In this document: positions 9,355-17,595 of the stretch, one piece after another | Layout of the letters: each line of letters begins with the position of its first letter | Numbering within the stretch: the first letter of the stretch is position 1 | Source: Candidatus Mucispirillum faecigallinarum | Lineage (GTDB): Bacteria > Chrysiogenota > Deferribacteres > Deferribacterales > Mucispirillaceae | Length of the DNA: 39,376 bases | Reading direction: 5' to 3' | Assembly: GCA_019116905.1 (NCBI GenBank) | Contig: DXAQ01000004.1 | Span: 1 to 39,376 of the forward strand | Made by a program: the position numbers and the translations under genes | The notes under the pieces: generated by a model | The model's database searches: none | Told to the model about the DNA's origin: nothing | Seen by the model: only the letters and a program-made list of their open reading frames with translations

Positions 9355-10953
9355 ATGAAAAAAATACTTATTTTATTATTATTAATACCTAATATAATCT
9401 ATGCAAAAGAAACTTTTGAAGGGTTTTCTGCACGAGTTGAAAGCTGGGCGAAAGGCTTAAATGGTGTAGTTGTATCTGCTGGTAAAGATGTAACTATTGA
9501 TTTAGGCAGAAACGCAAATATGGTGCCTGGTATAAAGTTTACAACATCAAAAGAGGGGCAGGAGTTACTTCACCCAGTAACTGGTAAATCGCTGGGAAGA
9601 AAAAAAGTTGAAACTGGTAAAATAGTAATTACTCAGGTAGAAGAAAATTATAGTATATGTAAAATTCTTGAAAATAAAGGTATTAGCAAAGGAAATATGG
9701 TAAACCATACTTACCCTGTGCCAGTTAAGCTGAATATTACATTATTAGAAGAAAGTGAAACAGCACAGCTTAAATATGCTCTTTTTAATCAGGGTGCGCT
9801 GTTAGAAGATAATAATGCAGAATATTCTATTAACTGCGGCAGAGCAAAAAAAGGTGATAATACTGCTGTATGCAGCTTAAAATTAAATGATAAAACAATA
9901 TTATCTGATGAAATAGCAGTAAAAGGCGTAAAAATTATTTCAACAGGAGCAAATAATAACTCATATAAAATAGATACATCATCTGCCTATGGTATGGCGC
10001 TTGGGTATTTTATGGGTAAAGACGAAGGGTTTTTAATAGCAGTTAATGAAAGAACATCATTAATAATTTATGAATTAAAAGACGGGGAATTAAAAGAAAA
10101 AGCATCTATTAACTCTATTGGTGAAAATATAGTTAATGTTGAAGCGTTAGATTTAAATAATAATGGTAAAGATGAAATATTTGTATCAGCAGTAACAAAG
10201 AAAAATAAGCCTGCCTCATATATATTTGAATATGACAGCGGAGAATTTAAAACACTGCAAAAAGAAATACCATACTTTTTTCGCACATACTATGTAAACG
10301 GCAGGAAAAATATAGTATGCCAGAGTTATACAGAGGGCGCTATGACTGGTATGATTAATGGTGTAGAATATAATAATAAGGAAGATAAATATACATTTAA
10401 TACACCATACAGTCGCAGCTATGGGGCAGCAATATATGGATTTGGACTGATAAAAAATGGCGAAAATGAAGATGATGAAATACTTTTTATAAACAGGCAT
10501 GGGGAACTGAGTAAAACAGAGGGCGATGCAGTAAAAGTATATAAAGAGCTTGATTATGGTAATACGCCAAACTATATAGAATATTCAGAAAAGATGAATA
10601 CCGGCGTAAATGTAGGCGCAACTGGAGACAGCTCTGGCTTTTTTGTTTATGATGAACAAAGTATAATTGTACCAGTATATCAAAGAATAATACAGTTATC
10701 AGACGGCTCAATCATAATGTATTCTAACAAATTGCAAAAAAAGAATGTAATAGGCAAATATAAAGAGGGTAAAATAGGCTCATACTATTTAACAAATACA
10801 ATAGTTCCTGCATGGGAAGAACAGGTAAAAGGCAATGCAGTATCAGATATTGATATAACAAGCGATGGCAAACATATTGCATATATTGTATCTAATAATA
10901 AAACAGGGCTTAATAAATCATTTTTATATATAATTAATGAGCAGGTTCAGTAA
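9355..10953 (+). CDS. Secreted protein of unknown function with possible VCBS/FG-GAP-like repeats
   Basis: Signal peptide MKKILILLLLIPNIIYA; 'VEALDLNNNGKDEIFVSA' resembles an FG-GAP/VCBS calcium-loop motif. Confidence 0.7.
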   Translation: MKKILILLLLIPNIIYAKETFEGFSARVESWAKGLNGVVVSAGKDVTIDLGRNANMVPGIKFTTSKEGQELLHPVTGKSLGRKKVETGKIVITQVEENYSICKILENKGISKGNMVNHTYPVPVKLNITLLEESETAQLKYALFNQGALLEDNNAEYSINCGRAKKGDNTAVCSLKLNDKTILSDEIAVKGVKIISTGANNNSYKIDTSSAYGMALGYFMGKDEGFLIAVNERTSLIIYELKDGELKEKASINSIGENIVNVEALDLNNNGKDEIFVSAVTKKNKPASYIFEYDSGEFKTLQKEIPYFFRTYYVNGRKNIVCQSYTEGAMTGMINGVEYNNKEDKYTFNTPYSRSYGAAIYGFGLIKNGENEDDEILFINRHGELSKTEGDAVKVYKELDYGNTPNYIEYSEKMNTGVNVGATGDSSGFFVYDEQSIIVPVYQRIIQLSDGSIIMYSNKLQKKNVIGKYKEGKIGSYYLTNTIVPAWEEQVKGNAVSDIDITSDGKHIAYIVSNNKTGLNKSFLYIINEQVQ

Positions 10954-11774
10954 ATAAATCATAAGGTTTACCTTTAAACTTTTATTTTAAAATCATAAAG
11001 CTGCTTTTTTATTTCCTGCCTGCTTATCTGGAAAAAACGGCTCTAACAAAAAAGCTTGTCCATGGATTTTGAAAACGACGCATTTATGGAAAAATCCGTT
11101 GAATGCCCTAAACTTATGTGATTTCTGATTCTTAGCTGTTTACTCATGAAATGGGCAGTCCTTGTAAAAAGTATTTGCACAGGCAACAGCTTTTTAGCCA
11201 TTTTTTCTATTACCTACTTATTTAGTTGAGAAAAATATGGGGCTTATTTATCCTGATTGTTTTTTGATACAGAAGGAAGTGGAGCAAAAAATACAATCAT
11301 AAAAAGCACTCATCCTGCAGCTTACAATTTTTTTCGCCTGATACAACATGCTGTGCATAATTTATATATTTACAAACTATTTATATATTTTTTGCTGTAT
11401 AATCTGCCATTACTTTACTCCTCAGGAAAGATAATATATAAAAATACTTGTTTTATCATTTATTTGCTCCAAATAATTACACATTAGCAGTTTTTATCCA
11501 CTGATGCTGCAACTTACTTCTTTCATACAATCAATCGGCTAATTGTTACAAAAAGACTTTTATAAGAAATAGAGTTGAAAGTAGAATGAAATAATTAAAG
11601 TTTTTTATTAGGAAAATATTAACTATTGAGATTTATTATTAAACAGCATTAGCAAAATGCAAAAATATTAAAATATAAATATGAAAAGTTATTCGCTTAT
11701 TTTATAAGCTTTATTTATTAGCAATATATTTTTTACACTTGACCACAGGTTAAAAACTTAGTAATAATAAATTT

Positions 11775-12395
11775 ATGGAAAAAATAATATATGGTTTATC
11801 ATTAAAAACAACTGCAGCAAGACCAATGGGCTACCTTCGTTTCAGCCTTTTTTACCTTGCTTTTCTTATTGCACGTATACCATTATGGTTTATTATTCTC
11901 TGTGCATTTTTAATAAATAATACAATAGGCATAACATATACAGTATTTATTTCTTTTGCAGTTATATTATGCCGAATTTTTATTGAATCAGAAATAGCAG
12001 GTGGCAGCAACAGCTTTAAATATTTCTTTTTGCTGCATTTATTAAGGGGTGTAGGTGCTTTTCTTTTTTATTTTATAATATTTAGTATAATAATATATAT
12101 AGCAGCACCGCATAATGATATTATCGGTAAAATATCTATGGCAGCAGTGATTTTACTGCTTTATATGTTTATGTATTCTGATAATAAAAATACATATTAT
12201 AATGGCTATTATGTGCCGTTTAAGATTTCTATTGTTATTACTTTTTTATGGTTTTATTTAGCTTTTATACCAGACAGCTTATTTATGAATATAATTATAA
12301 TATGTATGATATATATTCTTGAATTTTATAATTTATTATACAATAAACCACTAGGTATACTGCCAAACAGACAGACCATTCATAAAGTAATATAA
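11775..12395 (+). CDS. Hypothetical multi-pass membrane protein
   Basis: ORF with about 5-6 hydrophobic segments; no family recognised. Confidence 0.6.
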   Translation: MEKIIYGLSLKTTAARPMGYLRFSLFYLAFLIARIPLWFIILCAFLINNTIGITYTVFISFAVILCRIFIESEIAGGSNSFKYFFLLHLLRGVGAFLFYFIIFSIIIYIAAPHNDIIGKISMAAVILLLYMFMYSDNKNTYYNGYYVPFKISIVITFLWFYLAFIPDSLFMNIIIICMIYILEFYNLLYNKPLGILPNRQTIHKVI

Positions 12396-12418
12396 TCACT
12401 TAGTAAGCAGTTAAACTT

Positions 12419-12450
12419 AATAAATTATTTTGCCGAATAAATTATTTTGC
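12419..12450. repeat. 15-bp direct repeat at the 3' end of the antitoxin gene
   Basis: AATAAATTATTTTGC-cg-AATAAATTATTTTGC. Confidence 0.8.
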
Positions 12451-12666
12451 AAGCCCAAGTTCACGCATAACTGAAGCATGAGTATATGTCAGTGGATTAC
12501 GGCTGTATGATTTAATTGCAGTTTCATACACTTCCATATCCATTTCATCTTTGATTCGCTCCAAAATGGCATTTTTTATAAACTCAGTAGTAGAAATATT
12601 ATGTTTAACTGCATATTTACCAAGCATTGCTATTTCTTCTTCTGTAAAATCAAGTGATAAGTTCAT
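12442..12666 (-). CDS. RelB/DUF6290-like antitoxin, no adjacent toxin
   Basis: ORF track starts at 12711, but ATG at 12666 has RBS GGGAGG; MNLSLDFTEEEIAMLGKYAVKHNISTTEFIKNAILERIKDEMD is ribbon-helix-helix-like. Confidence 0.7.
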   Translation of the reverse strand: MNLSLDFTEEEIAMLGKYAVKHNISTTEFIKNAILERIKDEMDMEVYETAIKSYSRNPLTYTHASVMRELGLAK

Positions 12667-12803
12667 AAAAGCCTCCCAAAAAAGTATAAGCAAATTACAT
12701 ACCTTTTGCAACCTTAAATTTTAACTTTTCATTGTAAATTTTGTAAACAATGCTTTATATACTTATCTTATCGCCTGATTTGCGTAATTTAATAAATATT
12801 ATT

Positions 12804-13490
12804 TTAAAATAATCTCATATCATCAAGAGGAAAGCCTTTACGGGCAAGCTCAACTATTATATTTTTTGCAATAATATCTTCACTGAGCATATTTTCGCCG
12901 TCTGTAACCTGCATAATAAGCCAGTCTTCTTCAAGCGCCATTTTTTTATACATATTATATACTTTATGCATATAGCTTTCGTTTTCTTCATGAATATCTT
13001 TTACAGCATCTGTATATGAGCGCTTACCTTTTTTTTCAACCATTTTACCGGCTATTTCTGGTGATGCATCTAAGAAAATTATTACATCAGGGGAAGGCAT
13101 TTCTAATATATTGTATTCTAATCGTTTTACCCAGTCTGAAAATGTTTTTTGCTGGTTTTCAGGAAATTTTACTGCCTGATGAGCAATATTTGATGGAACA
13201 TATCTATCAAATATAATGTTTGAACCTGCTGCAATATCTGCCATAATTGATTTTTTCATTTCAAACCTGTCCATAGCATAAAGCATAACAGGAAACTGGG
13301 GTGGTATTTCATCTAATGCACCAAAGCCGCCGTTTAAATATTTTCCTACTTCTAAACCAAAATTAGTGCCTTTATAGTTTGGAAAACTGTATAAAGAATT
13401 ATCTATACCTTTTGCACTCATTTTTGCAGATAAAATCTGTGATTGAGTGCCTTTACCTGAGCCGTCTAGTCCTTCAAATGCTACTATCAT
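12804..13490 (-). CDS. tmk: Thymidylate kinase
   Basis: P-loop 'FEGLDGSGKGTQ', 'FDRYVPSNIAHQ', 'LDASPEIA'. Confidence 0.88.
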   Translation of the reverse strand: MIVAFEGLDGSGKGTQSQILSAKMSAKGIDNSLYSFPNYKGTNFGLEVGKYLNGGFGALDEIPPQFPVMLYAMDRFEMKKSIMADIAAGSNIIFDRYVPSNIAHQAVKFPENQQKTFSDWVKRLEYNILEMPSPDVIIFLDASPEIAGKMVEKKGKRSYTDAVKDIHEENESYMHKVYNMYKKMALEEDWLIMQVTDGENMLSEDIIAKNIIVELARKGFPLDDMRLF

Positions 13491-13555
13491 ATTTACTCCT
13501 TTTAAATAATAATTATAAATTTATAGTTTAAATTTATAATGTATGCAATAAATGA

Positions 13556-16129
13556 TTATATATTATCTTTATTTTCTCTATTTTTATTAATAAATTCAGA
13601 AAGAACTGCATAAAGCATATTAACATTTACAGGCTTCGCAAGATGTGCATTCATTCCTGCTGCATTTGATTCTGCAATATCTTCTTCAAATATATTAGCA
13701 CTTAATGCAATAATAGGGATAGATAAAGCATCCTTCCTGTTAGACTGGCGTATAAGACGTGATGCATCAAGTCCGTCCATTACAGGCATTTGTATATCCA
13801 TTAATATGGCATCTATACTAAATGGCTCAGACTGTTTATACATATCTACTGCCTCCTCACCATTCCATGCCTGCAATACTTTTACTTTTTTTAGTGTCAA
13901 AAGCTCTACAAGGATTTGCATATTCACCACATTATCTTCAACAGCTAAAACAACAGCACCTGATAAATCAATATTTTCAATATTATTTTCTGCTTCTTCA
14001 TTATTACTTGATTCATCTGCCTTATTAAAAGGAAGTGTTATAGTAACAGTAGTGCCTATTCCATACTGGCTTTCGATGTTAATTTCACCATCCATTCTAT
14101 GAACCTGATTTTGTACAATGGAAAGCCCAAGCCCTGTGCCTGTTATGCCTAATGTTTCACTGCGTTTTTCTCTTGCAAATGGTGTATATATTTGGCTTAA
14201 AAATTCTTTACTCATACCAATGCCGCTGTCTGATACTATAAATTGATACCATAATTTATCAGATGATAGATGAATTTCTGTAACAGACATATTTATACTG
14301 CCGTTTTCTTTCGTATATTTAAAAGCGTTTGATAAGATATTATTTAAAATATGAACAAGTTTATTTAAATCACCCTGCACTTTATCATTTTTTATATTTA
14401 TTGATGCACTAAAGTTTTTATTATCTCTTTGAGCAATAAGTGTAAAAATATTAATTATTTCACCGATTTGGCTTTCTATGGAAAATGTTTCATTATTTGA
14501 TTCCATAGTTTTACTTTCAGATTTTGCCATTTCTAAGAAATTATCAATTAATGTTATAAGCTGCGAACCTGAAAGTTTGATTTTTTCAAGATAATCAGCT
14601 ATTTTTTCAGGATTATTTAAATGGTGTCCCATAAGTTCTGCAATACCTATTATTCCATTTAAAGGTGTACGCATATCGTGTGATACGCTTGAATAAAGTA
14701 TACGTTTAGATTCTGCACTTTCTTTTAAAGCGCTCACTGCATCTTCTAATAATCCAATATGAGCAAGTTCGCGTTTACGTTCTTCTTCACATTCTCTAAA
14801 ACATAAAAGAACGTATTCTTCAGAAACTGTTTTATCCATAATAAACCTAAGGTTTACCCATTTATAACCGTCTTCTAACATTCTGTGTAAATCAATAGAA
14901 TAATCAAGCTGGTTATTTTTTGCCATATTCCTAATATTTTCCATAGAAAAACTTGTTCTAAATTCATCGACTGATATATCATCAAGAGAATTAATCAAGG
15001 TATTATATAGCTCCTCATATTTTCCTTCCTGTTTTATCATGGAGCAGATAAAGTCTGTACCTCTAAGAATAACATATTCTTCTGTAATAATATTGACTCT
15101 GTATATTGCATAGTAGGAGTTACCAAGCATATCTATTACACTGTTAGAATCATATATTTTTTTATTAAGATAATTTTCTTCTGTATATATTACAACACCT
15201 GCAATAGATAAAATCATTAATATAATTAAATAACGCAGATGCCATATAGGAGAGGAGGAATAAAGCTTATTATTATTTATTAAAACTACTGATGTATATC
15301 CTGAATATATATTCTTTTTAAAAAATAAATTAAATATTTCATTGTTTCCTGTTACTAAAACTGATGAACCTAAACTGGAGTTATCACTTTTAATAATATT
15401 ATATATCTTTTTATACAGTTCATCATTTGTGCATGTTTTTAGTTCCGGAACATTTATAGCTGCAATATGAGTACCTTTATTATCAATAAGTATATATGTA
15501 TTATCATCAAAAATATCTTTTTGAGGCAGCCAGCTTTCTTCAATATTATCAATATATAAATCTAATGCTAAAACTCCTTTTCCATTAAGCAGGCTGATAG
15601 AAATTGTTATTACACTTTGATTATCAATTATATCATTATATACAGGTGTAAAAACAGGGTATGATTGAAATTTTAATGCAGTTTTATACCAGTAAGTTTC
15701 TTTTATATATTTTGATGAAAGTTTATCAATATTATAAGAAAAACTGCCAGCAAACCTGCCGTCATATTCATCGTTTCCAACTGCATAAGCTTTTATTTTG
15801 CCTATATGGGTAGCCTGCTCAACATAAGATACTAATTCTTTAAGCCATGCTGAAATTTCTTCATCATTTGCACCAGTTAAGGCAAGCAGTTCAACCTGCC
15901 TTGCACCCATTTCCAATGACATTTTATATGTATCTATTCTGTGAGAAATATGAGATGAAAATACATTTAATCTTAAGTTACCAAGTTCCTCAAGGTTTTG
16001 TTTGACTTTATTACTGGAAGATATAAGGCTGTATATAAATACAATTAATGATAAAAATAAGAAAATTAGTGTAAATATAACACTTCTATCAAAATGGTTA
16101 TTGTCTTTTTTTACTCTAGTAAAAGCCAT
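13556..16129 (-). CDS. Hybrid sensor histidine kinase (extracytoplasmic Cache-like sensor, HisKA, HATPase_c, receiver)
   Basis: Two TM segments; H-box 'SSVSHDMRTPLNGIIGI'; N-box 'NNILSNAFKYTKENG'; 'DSGIGMS', 'GTGLGLSIV'; receiver 'IDAILMDIQMPVMDGLDASR'. Confidence 0.92.
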   Translation of the reverse strand: MAFTRVKKDNNHFDRSVIFTLIFLFLSLIVFIYSLISSSNKVKQNLEELGNLRLNVFSSHISHRIDTYKMSLEMGARQVELLALTGANDEEISAWLKELVSYVEQATHIGKIKAYAVGNDEYDGRFAGSFSYNIDKLSSKYIKETYWYKTALKFQSYPVFTPVYNDIIDNQSVITISISLLNGKGVLALDLYIDNIEESWLPQKDIFDDNTYILIDNKGTHIAAINVPELKTCTNDELYKKIYNIIKSDNSSLGSSVLVTGNNEIFNLFFKKNIYSGYTSVVLINNNKLYSSSPIWHLRYLIILMILSIAGVVIYTEENYLNKKIYDSNSVIDMLGNSYYAIYRVNIITEEYVILRGTDFICSMIKQEGKYEELYNTLINSLDDISVDEFRTSFSMENIRNMAKNNQLDYSIDLHRMLEDGYKWVNLRFIMDKTVSEEYVLLCFRECEEERKRELAHIGLLEDAVSALKESAESKRILYSSVSHDMRTPLNGIIGIAELMGHHLNNPEKIADYLEKIKLSGSQLITLIDNFLEMAKSESKTMESNNETFSIESQIGEIINIFTLIAQRDNKNFSASINIKNDKVQGDLNKLVHILNNILSNAFKYTKENGSINMSVTEIHLSSDKLWYQFIVSDSGIGMSKEFLSQIYTPFAREKRSETLGITGTGLGLSIVQNQVHRMDGEINIESQYGIGTTVTITLPFNKADESSNNEEAENNIENIDLSGAVVLAVEDNVVNMQILVELLTLKKVKVLQAWNGEEAVDMYKQSEPFSIDAILMDIQMPVMDGLDASRLIRQSNRKDALSIPIIALSANIFEEDIAESNAAGMNAHLAKPVNVNMLYAVLSEFINKNRENKDNI

Positions 16130-16308
16130 ATTATTTTTTACCTCAGATTATTATAATCATATAAACAGCTATGTACAAACAACCATTTAACATAATATCA
16201 TATTCCATAAAAAAATTAAAGATATTATTTGTATAAACTATGCATAAATATGCTTTTTGTCTTGAAGTTTATATAATGAATGGTTATAAAAATAGTAAGA
16301 AGGATTAA

Positions 16309-16752
16309 ATGATAAGAAAACTTTGTTATATTTTTATATTTATAATTATCTTTTTATTTTACGGCTGCTCAAGTAATACGCCGGAATATGCAGTTAATAA
16401 CATTATTTCTGCATATAATAATAAAGATATTGAAAGCTTTTGGAATAATATACTGCCTGATGACAGGTATGCAGTTTCAAGCAGTCTAATATCAAACATT
16501 AATAATCAGGATTTATTTTATATGATAGCACCGGTTTTAGATAAGGATAATGTTTCTCCTGATAATATAAGTGCAGAAGAATATATATATGGCAGTTTCA
16601 GAATTATTTTAGGCGATAAAGATATGGAGCTTATTAAACTAAATAAAATAAGTGATTCTTTATATTATGCAGATATAAAAACAGGAGAAAAGCAGATTAT
16701 TATGCCGTTAAAATATTTTAACGGCAGCTGGTATATGAGTATAAAAAAATAG
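16309..16752 (+). CDS. Putative lipoprotein, unknown function
   Basis: Signal sequence with lipobox-like 'FYGCSSN'; no family recognised. Confidence 0.65.
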   Translation: MIRKLCYIFIFIIIFLFYGCSSNTPEYAVNNIISAYNNKDIESFWNNILPDDRYAVSSSLISNINNQDLFYMIAPVLDKDNVSPDNISAEEYIYGSFRIILGDKDMELIKLNKISDSLYYADIKTGEKQIIMPLKYFNGSWYMSIKK

Positions 16753-16753
16753 A

Positions 16754-17581
16754 TTATATTTCATCTTTGCTTACTGCTGTAAAAATCAGATTATGTTCAT
16801 CTGCATACTCTATGCATTTTTCCATATCAACAACTATTGTTTCTCCGCTTTCCATAACAAGACCAAGCCCGCCATTCTCTGCGATATTTCTTAATGTATC
16901 AAGTCCAACAGTAGGTAAATCAAACCTTTCATCCTGATATGCTTTACCTGTTTTTATACATATTGATTTTCCTTTGCCAAGTTTTGAGCCTCTTGCAAAA
17001 GTAATGTCTGTGCCTTCTGCACTTTCAACTGCCATAATGCCCTCACGGCTTATTACAATAGACTGACCTAAATCAAGATAACCTATATGCTTTGCAAATA
17101 AAAAACCTTCTTTTACAATATCCTGCAGTCCTTCATCAATATAAGACCTTTTAGAAAACTGTCTGCTTTTTGGTATAATAGATGAATAGACTTCTTTCTG
17201 AGAAAGCATTTCTATATTGATTTTTTTCATTTCATTTATAATAGCAAGGTTAATAGAATCGGTACTTTTTAATGATATTTTTGCAAGTATAAGCAGTGCT
17301 TTTAAATCAAACCTTGTGCTGTGCAGCAGTTTTATTTCTACTTTTCCAGAAAGCAGTGCGTGAGTAATTTTATGTTTTTTTAATGTTTTAAGCATTTTAC
17401 CTGCAAGCCCTACGCTGTATTCATAATAGTAATCAGCAAGCTCTTTTAATTCTTCATTTAAAGTACAGCTTTCTTTTAAGGCTATTATTAAAAGTTCATC
17501 GCCTTTTTCTTTAATATATTTTGCTCCTATTAAAGGCAGTGAGCCATATCCTGCAATTATTGCTACTTTTCTTTTTTCCAT
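16754..17581 (-). CDS. lpxI: UDP-2,3-diacylglucosamine diphosphatase LpxI (DUF1009)
   Basis: 'VAIIAGYGSLPLIGAKY', 'LLSGKVEIKLL', 'DLPTVGLDTLRNIAENGGLGLVMESG' typical of LpxI. Confidence 0.88.
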   Translation of the reverse strand: MEKRKVAIIAGYGSLPLIGAKYIKEKGDELLIIALKESCTLNEELKELADYYYEYSVGLAGKMLKTLKKHKITHALLSGKVEIKLLHSTRFDLKALLILAKISLKSTDSINLAIINEMKKINIEMLSQKEVYSSIIPKSRQFSKRSYIDEGLQDIVKEGFLFAKHIGYLDLGQSIVISREGIMAVESAEGTDITFARGSKLGKGKSICIKTGKAYQDERFDLPTVGLDTLRNIAENGGLGLVMESGETIVVDMEKCIEYADEHNLIFTAVSKDEI

Positions 17582-17595
17582 TTTTTTCCTTATAT

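Noticed and set aside
11257-11487. 76-aa ORF in the long intergenic region
   Set aside because: Low-complexity, hydrophobic/AT-driven translation, no RBS of note, no recognisable family; treated as spurious.
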